NCBI RefSeq assembly: GCF_049056525.1
Contig: NZ_JBHUPT010000029.1
Location: 62,001 to 126,000 of the forward strand
Source of the DNA: Leisingera coralii
GTDB taxonomy: Bacteria; Pseudomonadota; Alphaproteobacteria; Rhodobacterales; Rhodobacteraceae
Length of the DNA: 64,000 bases
Reading direction: 5' to 3'
Shown: in pieces, positions 17,218 to 25,074 of the stretch
Position numbering within the stretch: the first letter of the stretch is position 1
Layout of the letters: the number at the start of each line of letters is the position of its first letter
The notes under the pieces: model-generated
What the model was told of the DNA's origin: nothing
The model's database searches: none
The model's input: the letters and a program-made list of their open reading frames with translations, nothing else
Made by a program: the position numbers and the translations under genes

Positions 17218-17263
17218 CCGGTCAGCCTTGCTGACCGGTGCGCCGCGCCGCAGCGCGCGGCGC
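17218..17263. terminator. Tandem hairpins between convergent lysR and btuD
   Basis: Two perfect 9-bp stems lie in a row: CCGGTCAGC (17218-17226) with 17230-17238 around a 3-base loop, and GCGCCGCGC (17240-17248) with 17255-17263 around a 6-base loop. They directly follow the 20-bp palindrome. There is no T-run, so termination would have to be weak or Rho-assisted. They sit where both the LysR and btuFCD transcripts should end. Confidence 0.5.
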
Positions 17264-17342
17264 TTGGCCCAACGGGCGCCGGCTTTCCGCCAGGAAATCC
17301 GGCAACGGGCGGGAGAATTCCGCTGCCCCTCAGGCCAGGTGT

Positions 17343-18104
17343 TCAGGCCAGGTGAAAGGACAGATGCGGCGCGCTGCCGTCCGCATCCCGGACCTGCCGG
17401 GCCGTGATCCCGAAAACCTCAGATACCGTTTCCGGAGTCAGCGCTTGCTGCGGCGTGCCCGATGCCACCAGGCACCCGCCCGACAGCACCGCCACGCGGT
17501 CGCAGGTCAGCGCCTGGTTCAGATCATGCAGCGCCACCACGGCCGTCACCTGCAGGTTCCGGACGCAGTGCAGGATCGACAGCTGGTGATGGATGTCCAG
17601 GTGGTTGGTCGGCTCGTCCAGCAGCAGCAGCCCCGGCTGCTGGGCCAGCGCCCGCGCAATGTGCAGCCGCTGCCGTTCACCGCCGGAGAGCGTCGCCCAT
17701 TCGCGCTTGGCAAACGCCTCCATTTCGACCGTCCTCAGCGCTTTTTCCACCTGCCGGCTGTCTTCCCCGCTCCAGGGCCGCAGCGCCGACAGCCAGGGGG
17801 TGCGGCCAAGCTCCACCACCGAGCGCGCGGTGATGCGCTCTGCGGTGTCGGCCTGCTGCTCGACTATGGCGATCCGCTGGGCAACTTCCCGGCGCGACAG
17901 CCGCGCCAGCGGCTGCTCCGCCAGCAGCACTTCGCCCTGCGAGGGCTTGGTCAGCCCCGCCAGAAGCCGCATCAGCGTCGATTTGCCGGAGCCGTTCGGC
18001 CCGACCAGCGCCAGCGTCTCACCCGGCTGCACCGCCAGCGACACATCGGACAGCAGCGCCTTGCCGCGCACCGAGAAGGACAGGCTGCGGGCTTCGATCC
18101 TCAT
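17343..18104 (-). CDS. btuD: Cobalamin ABC transporter ATP-binding protein
   Basis: A 253-residue ABC ATPase that powers import through the adjoining FecCD-type permease. Walker A is GPNGSGKST (about residues 35-43), the signature is LSGGERQRLHIARALA, and Walker B is LLLLDEPTNHLD. ATG 18104 overlaps the permease stop by four bases; the frame is open further upstream, but that would read through the permease gene. Taken alone it could belong to a siderophore, heme or cobalamin system. The cobalamin riboswitch ahead of the operon decides for vitamin B12 or a related corrinoid. Confidence 0.88.
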   Translation of the reverse strand: MRIEARSLSFSVRGKALLSDVSLAVQPGETLALVGPNGSGKSTLMRLLAGLTKPSQGEVLLAEQPLARLSRREVAQRIAIVEQQADTAERITARSVVELGRTPWLSALRPWSGEDSRQVEKALRTVEMEAFAKREWATLSGGERQRLHIARALAQQPGLLLLDEPTNHLDIHHQLSILHCVRNLQVTAVVALHDLNQALTCDRVAVLSGGCLVASGTPQQALTPETVSEVFGITARQVRDADGSAPHLSFHLA

Positions 18105-19150
18105 CGCGCCGTCCTTTGCCCGCGAACCAGGATGATGGCAAAGGCCGGTGCCCCGATCAGCGCGGTGACCACGCCGATGGGCAGCACCTGGCCGGGGATG
18201 ATGATCCGCGACACGATGTCGGCGCCGATCAGGAACACCGCCCCGGTCAGCGCCGCGGCCGGCATCAGCCTGCGATGCCCTGGGCCGACCAGGAACCGCG
18301 CCGCATGGGGGATCACCAGGCCGACGAAACCGATGGAGCCGACGATCGACACCATCACCGCGGTCATCAGCGCAGTTGCAAAGATCAGCACCACCTGCAC
18401 CCGCCGCACCGGGATGCCCAGCGCCGCGGCGGAATCGGTGCCAAAGGTGAAGGCGTCGAGCGCCCGCGCGTGGAACCGGCAGGTCATCCAGCCCGCCAGT
18501 GCCAGCGGCACCGCCAGCCACACGTCCGGCCAGCGCACGCCGCTGAGATTGCCCATCAGCCAGAACATGATGCCGCGGGCCTGATCCGCATTGGCGGATT
18601 TGGCGATGATGAAGGCAGTCAGCGCATTGAACAGCTGCGAGCCGGCGATGCCCGCCAGAACGATCTGCGCCGCCGCCGCCCGGCTGCTGCCTGCCCCGGC
18701 GGCCCGCGCCAGAATGGCGACAAAGCCAAAGGCCAATAACGCGCCGTTGAAGGCGCCGAAGGACAGCGACAAGGCACCGCCGCCCAGCCCGGCAATGGTA
18801 ACCGCCACCGCCCCGGTCGAGGCGCCGGCGGAAATGCCAAGGATATAGGGGTCCGCCAGCGCATTGCGCAGCAGCGCCTGCAGCACCACGCCGGTCACCG
18901 CCAGCGCCGCGCCGCAGGCCCCGGCCACCAGCGCCCGCGGCAGCCGGTAGCTCCAGATGATGCCCTGATCCACCGGGTCCACCGGCAGCCCCGCCCCGGC
19001 CAGCTTGTTGACCAGAACGGACAGGACAAGGTCAGGCGCAAGCGAGGTTTCCCCGATCATTGCGCCTGCCAGTACCGCCGCTGCCAGCACCGGCAAAGCC
19101 AGGCAAGCGCCCCGGAAGCCATGCCATGCTAGTGCGGCGGCTGCGCTCAT
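18101..19150 (-). CDS. btuC: Cobalamin ABC transporter permease (FecCD family)
   Basis: A 349-residue inner-membrane permease with about ten hydrophobic segments. Family segments include RLPRALVAGACGAALAVTG near residue 75, DPYILGISAGASTGA near 105, and GFVGLVIPHAARFL near 285. It forms the membrane channel for the btuD ATPase and receives substrate from the periplasmic protein encoded upstream. Start and stop codons overlap by four bases with both neighbours, so the three genes are one coupled operon. Confidence 0.9.
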   Translation of the reverse strand: MSAAAALAWHGFRGACLALPVLAAAVLAGAMIGETSLAPDLVLSVLVNKLAGAGLPVDPVDQGIIWSYRLPRALVAGACGAALAVTGVVLQALLRNALADPYILGISAGASTGAVAVTIAGLGGGALSLSFGAFNGALLAFGFVAILARAAGAGSSRAAAAQIVLAGIAGSQLFNALTAFIIAKSANADQARGIMFWLMGNLSGVRWPDVWLAVPLALAGWMTCRFHARALDAFTFGTDSAAALGIPVRRVQVVLIFATALMTAVMVSIVGSIGFVGLVIPHAARFLVGPGHRRLMPAAALTGAVFLIGADIVSRIIIPGQVLPIGVVTALIGAPAFAIILVRGQRTAR

Positions 19151-20157
19151 TCGCCGTTGCCGATCGCGCTGAGTTCAGCGGCCAGATCTTCCAGCGCCGG
19201 GATCGCGCGGATGGTCGCGTCCATCGCCTGGGCATCCATCACCACGATGCGGCCGTTCTTCACCGCATCCATTTGGCTGGCGACCGGATCGGTGCGCAGG
19301 AATTCCAGCTTCTTCTCGTAGTCATCGGCGGCAAAGCGGCGGCGGTCCATGCGGGCGATCACGATGACCGTCGGATTGGCCTTGGCGATGGTTTCCCAGC
19401 CGACGGTCGGCCATTCCTCGTCGGTCTCGATGACATTGCGCAGGCCCAGCTGCTGCATCATGTAGCCCGGCGCGCCCTTCTGGCCGGCCACAAACGGGTC
19501 GCTCTCCAGCTCAGGCGAGGAGAACCAGAACACGGCCGAGGCGTCATCCAGCGCAACCTCTTGCGCCTTGGCAACAGCCGCGGCCTCGCGCGCCTTGTAG
19601 TCCGCGACCAGCTCAGCGCCCTTCTCGGCCTCGCCGAAGATCGCCGCCAGCTCCTCGATACCCTGGTACAGGCTTTCGGTGGTGAACATCTGGGTGCGGG
19701 TGCCGTCGCCACCGGTGGTGTTGTCCTTGCCGACGCAATCGGCAGGCATCACATAGGTCGGGATGCCAAGGTCATGGAACTGCTCCCGCTTGGCGACCAC
19801 GCCTTCGGGCCCGACGTGCCATTCATACTGGGCCGCAACCAGACCGGGGCGCTTGGCCACCACGCTCTCAAAGCTCGGATCGTTGTCGGCGAGCCGATCG
19901 ACCTTGGCATTGAGTTCAGCATATTCCGGCAGAACATCGTTGAACCAGACCGAGGTGCCCAGCACCTTGCCGCCCAGCCCCAGCGCATAGAGCACTTCGG
20001 TGGCGGCCTGCCCAACGGTCACGGAGGACGCCGCCGGCGCCTCGAAGGTAACGGACTGGCCGCAGTTTTCGATGGTCAGCGGGAAACTCTCGCTGGCTGC
20101 CGCGGCCTGGGCCGCGACGGTGAAGGAAAGGCCGATCAGGCCGGAACGCAGAAACAT
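19147..20157 (-). CDS. btuF: Periplasmic cobalamin-binding protein of the ABC importer
   Basis: A 336-residue class III periplasmic binding protein. The N-terminus MFLRSGLIGLSFTVAAQAAAASE is a typical Sec signal peptide, followed by LTIENCGQSVTFEAPAASSVTVGQAATEVLYALGL, the usual start of FhuD/BtuF-type proteins (shown as family pattern, start at about residue 26). ATG 20157 is chosen because the signal peptide begins there and GGAG lies upstream; the frame is open to 20289 but would run into the riboswitch region. It delivers ligand to the permease encoded next. Cobalamin as ligand is inferred from the riboswitch. Confidence 0.85.
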   Translation of the reverse strand: MFLRSGLIGLSFTVAAQAAAASESFPLTIENCGQSVTFEAPAASSVTVGQAATEVLYALGLGGKVLGTSVWFNDVLPEYAELNAKVDRLADNDPSFESVVAKRPGLVAAQYEWHVGPEGVVAKREQFHDLGIPTYVMPADCVGKDNTTGGDGTRTQMFTTESLYQGIEELAAIFGEAEKGAELVADYKAREAAAVAKAQEVALDDASAVFWFSSPELESDPFVAGQKGAPGYMMQQLGLRNVIETDEEWPTVGWETIAKANPTVIVIARMDRRRFAADDYEKKLEFLRTDPVASQMDAVKNGRIVVMDAQAMDATIRAIPALEDLAAELSAIGNGE

Positions 20158-20310
20158 GATAGTCGATCTCCATGTGTCAATGACCGGAGAACGGGTGAAA
20201 GGGCATTGACCGGCAAGGCGGAGGATCTGAGCCCCCACATGCGGCACCTGATAGCGGTGGCGCATCCTGCCGGCAACCTCCCCGGACAACCCCGCCCGGT
20301 GTGCTTCGGT

Positions 20311-20485
20311 TTCATACCGGCAGGTCTCCTGACTGGCGGGTCATCGTCTGGGCCGCCTTCCCGGACCGCTGGGATCCAGTGACGCGATGGCTCAGCACTC
20401 GCCGCCTACAGTTGCGGGGGCAGTTCCGGTTGGTGCCCGGCAGGCACCGCGGATTCCCTCTTAGCCCTTGCGGGACCGGTGAAGC
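20311..20485 (-). promoter_or_regulatory. Cobalamin (AdoCbl) riboswitch upstream of btuFCD
   Basis: On the minus strand the sequence shows the conserved order of a cobalamin riboswitch: GAGGGAATCCGCGGTGCC, then CTGCCCCCGCAACTGTAGGCGG, then GGGAAGGCGGCC, and finally the B12 box GTCAGGAGACCTGCCGG (revcomp of about 20317-20333). It ends about 155 bases before the btuF start. When cobalamin is bound, expression of such operons is switched off. The edges given are approximate. Confidence 0.92.
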
Positions 20486-20621
20486 GCGCGTAGCGCATCG
20501 CTTTCGTTGCGGCAAGAAAAACTTGCTGCCGCCGCGGAAATCCCCTGAAAAGGGCGCGCCCGCCGGACGCCGCGGCAACCGCCCATTGAGCGGCTCAATC
20601 TTTTGGTGTTTGCTGCGCCGC

Positions 20622-21143
20622 ATGGCACAACTCGCTTTTCAAATCCGGCCCGCAACCGCGGCCGACCTGCCGCGCATCGCCGCCCTGCACGCGGAAAGCT
20701 GGCAGGCGGCCTATGCCGGAGAGTTCCCGAAAGCCCGGCTGGAGGGCGGGATCCGGGAGCAGCTGCTGCGGAAATGGGCGGCCTACCAGCCGCAGCCGGG
20801 GGACATCCTTCTGCTGGCTGAACACGCTGGAACACCTGCCAAGCTGCTGGGCTTCTGCGCAGTCTGGTGCCGGCCGGAACCGTACCTGGACAATCTGCAT
20901 GTCTCCCCCGCCGCACACGGCCTCGGCACTGGCAGCGCCCTGTTCCGGGCGGCGGTACGGCAGCTGCTGGCGCAAGGCCGGCAGAGCCTGTCGCTGACGG
21001 TCTTCCAATCCAATCAAAAGGCGCGGGCGTTCTACGCCGGGCTGCAGGGCACGGAAGCCGGAGCGCTGGAGCTCGATGTGTTTGGCAGCCCGGTCCCCAG
21101 CGTGACCGTCGTCTGGCCGGATCTCAGCCGGCTGAAGGTTTGA
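20622..21143 (+). CDS. GNAT-family N-acetyltransferase
   Basis: A 173-residue acetyltransferase that would move an acetyl group from acetyl-CoA to an amine. The sequence starts FQIRPATAADLPRIAALH, has the YLDNLHVSPAAHGLGTGSALF acetyl-CoA-binding loop near residue 95, and ends with LTVFQSNQKARAFYAGLQG. ATG 20622 is chosen because the GNAT fold begins there; a longer open frame to 20301 would run through the antisense of the riboswitch. It is transcribed away from btuF. Substrate is unknown. Confidence 0.86.
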   Translation: MAQLAFQIRPATAADLPRIAALHAESWQAAYAGEFPKARLEGGIREQLLRKWAAYQPQPGDILLLAEHAGTPAKLLGFCAVWCRPEPYLDNLHVSPAAHGLGTGSALFRAAVRQLLAQGRQSLSLTVFQSNQKARAFYAGLQGTEAGALELDVFGSPVPSVTVVWPDLSRLKV

Positions 21144-21157
21144 TCCTGCGGGCAGCA

Positions 21158-21175
21158 GGCGCCGGCTTCGGCGCC
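21158..21175. terminator. Hairpin between convergent GNAT and aspartoacylase genes
   Basis: GGCGCCG (21158-21164) pairs perfectly with CGGCGCC (21169-21175) across a GCTT tetraloop in the 42-base gap between two convergent stop codons. It could serve both transcripts. No T-run is seen. Confidence 0.5.
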
Positions 21176-21185
21176 CGCAAGAGCC

Positions 21186-22229
21186 TCACAGGATCTCATC
21201 CTCGTCGAACATCGGGTCGTCCTCCAGCTGGGCGCTGAGGTCCTCGACCGAATCCTCAGCTTTCTCGACCGAGCGGACCCGGCCCAGGTGGAACACGGCA
21301 TCGCCTTCGTTCACGATGGGCATCACCGCGCGGCCGACAATCAGCCCGTCGAAGGGCGCCAGGATGTCCTCGTCCTGCTCGCCGAAAGGGTCGGACACCG
21401 ACCCCATCAGATCCCCCTGCCGGACCAGTTCGCCATCGTCCTTGTATACCCTCAGTAGCCCGCCCATCGGCGCTCGCAGCCATTTGCTGGAGGCGCAGAA
21501 CTGCGGCTGCGACTTGGGTTTGGAAATGCCCTTGGCCGGCACCATGCCCATGTGCCGCAGCACCCGCAGGATTCCGGCCAGCCCGGCCCGGATCGACAGC
21601 TCATCAAAGCGCAGGCCCTCGCCGGCCTCATAGAGCAGGATATCCTTGCCCATCTCCTTGGCCGCGCCGCGCAGGGAGCCGTCGCGCAGCGGCGACTGCA
21701 TCACGATGGGCGCACCAAAGACCCCGGCAAGCTCCTGCGTGCGCGGGTTATCGGGCGAGATGCGGATCTGCGGGTAATTGGTCCGGTGGATCGCCGCCGA
21801 ATGCAGGTCGATGCCGAGATCCGAGCGGGCCACCACCTCGGTCATGAACAGATGCGCCAGGCGCGAGGCCAGCGAGCCATGCTCGCTGCCGGGAAACACC
21901 CGGTTGAGGTCGCGCCTGTCGGGCAGGTACCGGGAGTGGTTGATGAAGCCGAAGGCATTGACGATCGGCACCGCGATCAGCGTGCCCTTGAGCGTTGTCA
22001 GGTTCGGCGCCCGCAGCAGCCGCCGGATGATCTCCACGCCGATCACCTCGTCACCGTGCACGCCGCCGCTGACAAAGACCGTCGGCCCGTCCTGACGGCC
22101 ATGCACCACATGCGCCGACATGGTGACCGGCGTGTGGTCGGACATGACGCTGACCGGCAGGTCAACGGTCAGCCGCGAGCCCGGCGCCACCCTGGCGCGG
22201 CCGATGGCGAAATGCTGCCGCCCCCTCAT
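21186..22229 (-). CDS. Succinylglutamate desuccinylase/aspartoacylase-family metalloprotein
   Basis: A zinc carboxypeptidase-fold protein of about 347 residues. The zinc ligands lie in SGGVHGDEVIG (His and Glu) and DLHSAAIHR (second His), and FINHSRYLPDRRDLNRVFPG is the family arginine-rich substrate loop. ATG 22229 follows the rimK stop by four bases and has AAGGGTGACGGC ahead; the frame also opens at 22283. The C-terminal part (IVGRAVMPIVNEGDAVFHLG) resembles a small biotinyl-like domain seen in the bacterial members. In several bacteria such a gene pairs with rimK, where it may remove or trim glutamate-type modifications; here that is inference from linkage. Confidence 0.88.
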   Translation of the reverse strand: MRGRQHFAIGRARVAPGSRLTVDLPVSVMSDHTPVTMSAHVVHGRQDGPTVFVSGGVHGDEVIGVEIIRRLLRAPNLTTLKGTLIAVPIVNAFGFINHSRYLPDRRDLNRVFPGSEHGSLASRLAHLFMTEVVARSDLGIDLHSAAIHRTNYPQIRISPDNPRTQELAGVFGAPIVMQSPLRDGSLRGAAKEMGKDILLYEAGEGLRFDELSIRAGLAGILRVLRHMGMVPAKGISKPKSQPQFCASSKWLRAPMGGLLRVYKDDGELVRQGDLMGSVSDPFGEQDEDILAPFDGLIVGRAVMPIVNEGDAVFHLGRVRSVEKAEDSVEDLSAQLEDDPMFDEDEIL

Positions 22230-22233
22230 GCCG

Positions 22234-23139
22234 TCACCCTTTGCCCTTGGTCCTGGTCGCGCCTGCCTTGGCGTGTTTTTCAAGGAAGTCGATCATCTTG
22301 CCGGCGATATCCAGGCCGGTGGCCTTTTCCACCCCTTCCAGGCCGGGGGAGGAGTTCACCTCCATCACCACCGCCCCGTGGTTGGCCCGCAGCATGTCGA
22401 CGCCGCAGGCGTTCAGCCCCATGGTCTTGGCAGCGCGGACGGCGGTGGCGCGTTCCTCCGGAGTCAGCTTGACGACCTGGGCAGAGCCGCCGCGGTGCAG
22501 GTTGGAGCGGAAGTCGCCTTCGGCCCCGGTGCGCTTCATCGCGGCCACCACCTTGCCGCCGATGACGATTGCCCGGATGTCGGTGCCGCCGGCCTCCTTG
22601 ATGAACTCCTGCATCAGGATATTGACGCCGGCGCCGCGGAACGCCTCGACCACGGATTTTGCCGACCGGTCGGTATCGGCCAGAACCACGCCGATGCCCT
22701 GCGTGCCCTCCAGCAGCTTGATCACGATCGGCGCGCCGCCGGCAAGTTTGAGCACTTCCTCGGTCTGCTTGGGGTCATGGGCAAAGGTGGTGACCGGCAG
22801 GCCGACGCCGTCGCGCGCCAGCAGCTGCATCGAGCGCAGCTTGTCCCGCGACCGCCCGATGGCGACGCTTTCATTCAGCGGGTAAACTCCCATCATCTCG
22901 AACTGGCGCAGCACCGCGGTGCCGTAGAAAGTGACCGAAGCCCCGATCCGCGGGATCACCGCGTCATAGCCCGTCAGCTTTTCGCCGTTGTAATAGATCT
23001 CCGGCCGCCGGGTTGCGATGTTCATGTAGCAGCGCAGCGTGTCGATGATGTCGAGCTGGTGCCCGCGCTCCTCAGCCGCGGCCTTGAGGCGCTTGTGGGT
23101 GTAAAGGTTGGCGTTGCGCGCCAGCATGGCAATTTTCAT
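22234..23139 (-). CDS. rimK: RimK-family ATP-grasp glutamate ligase
   Basis: A 301-residue ATP-grasp ligase. It starts MKIAMLARNANLYTHKRL, has the RSRDKLRSMQLLARDGVGLP segment, the ATP-binding IVIKLLEGTQGIGVVLAD loop, the DIRAIVIGGKVVAAMKR core and the metal-binding VMEVNSSPGLEG near residue 260, all typical of RimK. In E. coli RimK adds glutamates to the C-terminus of ribosomal protein S6 and can make polyglutamate. The next gene follows after four bases, so both are one operon. A retropepsin-like partner that often accompanies rimK is not seen upstream. Confidence 0.93.
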   Translation of the reverse strand: MKIAMLARNANLYTHKRLKAAAEERGHQLDIIDTLRCYMNIATRRPEIYYNGEKLTGYDAVIPRIGASVTFYGTAVLRQFEMMGVYPLNESVAIGRSRDKLRSMQLLARDGVGLPVTTFAHDPKQTEEVLKLAGGAPIVIKLLEGTQGIGVVLADTDRSAKSVVEAFRGAGVNILMQEFIKEAGGTDIRAIVIGGKVVAAMKRTGAEGDFRSNLHRGGSAQVVKLTPEERATAVRAAKTMGLNACGVDMLRANHGAVVMEVNSSPGLEGVEKATGLDIAGKMIDFLEKHAKAGATRTKGKG

Positions 23140-23525
23140 TTGGTGTCCTTTTCGGGTTGCCGCGCAGCAGCGGCGCGGCTGGCGTGGGCGGCGGTTGAAT
23201 GGGTCTTCAGCTCTGCGCGGCAGGGGATCTTCGGAAAAGTCCTGCTGGCCCGCCCGCCGGGAATGGTCTCCGGCGCACGGGTCTCATCGCCAATAGGGAT
23301 CAATAATCTGCATCAAGCCTATAAGGTGCCGCATCCGTTTTCAAACGTCCTTCCACTGGGAAATTGGGTGCCCCGAAGGACCAGAATACCGGCAGCGGGA
23401 TGCAAGCCGGCCAGCAAGGCACAGTCTGCGTTGCCGTTTCCGAACCCCATGCGCACCTGGGTTGCTGCCCTAGTACAGCTATGGTAATTTTTTGCCTATA
23501 GGCAAAATTTCATTGGAAATAGCAA
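23140..23525. other. Intergenic region with promoters and an 18-bp palindrome
   Basis: No convincing gene is present in these 386 bases between the divergent rimK and a small unknown gene. The only clear structure is the TTTTGCCTATAGGCAAAA palindrome near the right end, listed separately. The last 60 bases are AT-rich and likely contain the promoter of the rightward gene. Confidence 0.6.
23490..23507. promoter_or_regulatory. 18-bp perfect palindrome, candidate operator
   Basis: TTTTGCCTATAGGCAAAA is fully self-complementary and ends 18 bases before the ATG of the small gene at 23526. An operator so close to the start codon would repress transcription or block ribosome entry. The binding protein is unknown; self-regulation by the small gene's product is possible. 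Confidence 0.5.
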
Positions 23526-23813
23526 ATGTTTACCTTTGACAGCGCCGCCGGCACCCTGGCCGGGCTTTATGGACGCGACTTCGGCGGCAAGGCCTCCGGC
23601 CGCTACAGGATCCCGCGCAAGCTGCTGCAGGAAATCTGCGGGCGGCGCAGGCTGTATGAGGAGGATGTCACGGCGCTCTCGCGTGCGCTGCTGGAAAAGG
23701 GTTATGTTCTGATCGATATGGACAGTTTCTTCGTGGTCATGAGCGCCAACGCTTTCGTCAACTACCGGCGCGCGGGCAAGGAGATACTGGCGCACCATGC
23801 CGCGGCGGACTGA
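23526..23813 (+). CDS. Small protein of unknown function
   Basis: A 95-residue soluble protein with a ribosome binding site (GGAAATAG) ahead. The centre, YRIPRKLLQEICGRRRLYEEDVTALSRALL in part, is basic and helical and is followed by a hydrophobic strand (YVLIDMDSFFVVM), which would fit a small winged-helix DNA-binding fold. I do not recognise a named family. It precedes the pqi operon by 38 bases and may be co-transcribed with it, in which case it could regulate it. Confidence 0.7.
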   Translation: MFTFDSAAGTLAGLYGRDFGGKASGRYRIPRKLLQEICGRRRLYEEDVTALSRALLEKGYVLIDMDSFFVVMSANAFVNYRRAGKEILAHHAAAD

Positions 23814-23851
23814 GCGCCGCGCTGCGGCGGGCTGCCCGAACGGACAAGGAT

Positions 23852-24472
23852 ATGATGGACCCGGAACAGCTGATCGCCTGCCCCGCCTGTGACGTGCTGC
23901 ACCGCGATCAGGAGGTGGCCAAGCACACGGTGGCCAGGTGCGCCCGCTGCGGCACGGTGCTGGCAGCCCCCAAGTCGGGCGCGATGACCCGGATCGCGAT
24001 GCTGTCGCTGACGGCGCTGATCCTGCTGGCGGCGGCGGCCGGTTTCCCGTTTCTGGAGCTGCAGGCCCAGGGGCTGTCCCACCGGGCGTCGGTACTGGAT
24101 GCGGTGCTGGCCTTTTCCCGCGGGCCGATGGCGCCGCTGTCGCTGGCCACCGGCCTGCTGATCGTGCTGCTGCCCGCCGCCCGCTACGGTGCCCTGGTCT
24201 ATACCCTGGCGCCGATGGCCCTGGGCTGGCACCCTGCCCCGCATGCCGCCGCCGTCTACCGCTGGGCGGAATGGCTGAAACCCTGGGCGATGGCCGAGAT
24301 CTTCATCATCGGCGTCGCGGTCGCGCTGGTCAAAGTGTCCGGCCTCGCCCGGGTCGGGCTGGGGCCCGCCTTCTGGGCCTTTGCGGCGCTCCTGGTGGTA
24401 ACCATCCTGACCGACAGTTCCATTTGCAGGCTGACCGTATGGAAAACCCTGAAGACCCGCCGCGGTTCCTGA
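23852..24472 (+). CDS. pqiA: Paraquat-inducible protein A, first half
   Basis: A 206-residue membrane protein of the PqiA family. A zinc-ribbon-like start with CPACDVLH and CARCGTVL is followed by four hydrophobic segments (about residues 45-65, 90-115, 145-160 and 170-190). E. coli PqiA is one protein with two such repeats. Here the second repeat is a separate gene that begins inside the end of this one. PqiA anchors the PqiB tunnel in the inner membrane for lipid transport between the two membranes. Confidence 0.88.
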   Translation: MMDPEQLIACPACDVLHRDQEVAKHTVARCARCGTVLAAPKSGAMTRIAMLSLTALILLAAAAGFPFLELQAQGLSHRASVLDAVLAFSRGPMAPLSLATGLLIVLLPAARYGALVYTLAPMALGWHPAPHAAAVYRWAEWLKPWAMAEIFIIGVAVALVKVSGLARVGLGPAFWAFAALLVVTILTDSSICRLTVWKTLKTRRGS

Positions 24473-25074
24473 CCGCAGCCGAGGCCGGTCTGACCGGCTG
24501 CCGCACCTGCGGAGCCGTCAACCCGGGCGGCGCGCAGATCTGTTACAGCTGCCACAGTGAGCTGACCCCGCCTTCCGGCGCCAGCCTGCAGCGGGTCTGG
24601 GCCTGGCTGGCGGCGGGGCTGATCGCCTATGTCCCCGCCAATATCTACCCGATGCTGCGCACCACCACCTTTGGCCGCGCCTCCGAGAACACGCTGATCG
24701 GCGGCATTGCCGAATTGTTCAGCCATGGCTCCTACGGGGTCGCTTTCATCGTGTTCTTTGCCAGCATCGTAATCCCGGTCGCCAAGTTCCTGGCCATCGG
24801 CTATCTGGCGGTCTCGGTCCGCAGGCCCGCGGCCCTTGGCAGCCATGGCCGGCTGATGCTTTATGAGGTTGTCGAATTTATCGGGCGGTGGTCGATGATT
24901 GATGTCTTTGTCGTTGCGATCCTGACCGCCCTGGTTCAGCTGGATTTCGCCGCCGCCGTCACCCCGGGGATTGCAGCGGTCAGTTTTGCATTGTCGGTTG
25001 CCTTCACCATGCTGGCCGCCCAGAGTTTTGATCCGCGGCTGATCTGGAACGCGGAAAAGCGAGAATATGAATGA
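24439..25074 (+). CDS. pqiA: Paraquat-inducible protein A, second half
   Basis: A 211-residue PqiA-family protein: zinc ribbon CRTCGAVNPGGAQICYSCHSEL near residue 20, then four hydrophobic segments including the conserved YVPANIYPML. It starts at ATG 24439, 34 bases before the end of the first pqiA half and in a different reading frame, so the split is a true two-gene arrangement rather than a single frameshift. Its stop overlaps the pqiB start by four bases. The two halves likely assemble to one PqiA-like unit. Confidence 0.88.
   Translation: MENPEDPPRFLTAAEAGLTGCRTCGAVNPGGAQICYSCHSELTPPSGASLQRVWAWLAAGLIAYVPANIYPMLRTTTFGRASENTLIGGIAELFSHGSYGVAFIVFFASIVIPVAKFLAIGYLAVSVRRPAALGSHGRLMLYEVVEFIGRWSMIDVFVVAILTALVQLDFAAAVTPGIAAVSFALSVAFTMLAAQSFDPRLIWNAEKREYE

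Noticed and set aside
17198..17263. Phage or integron attachment site at the palindrome and hairpins
   Set aside because: No integrase, tRNA edge or direct repeat lies nearby.
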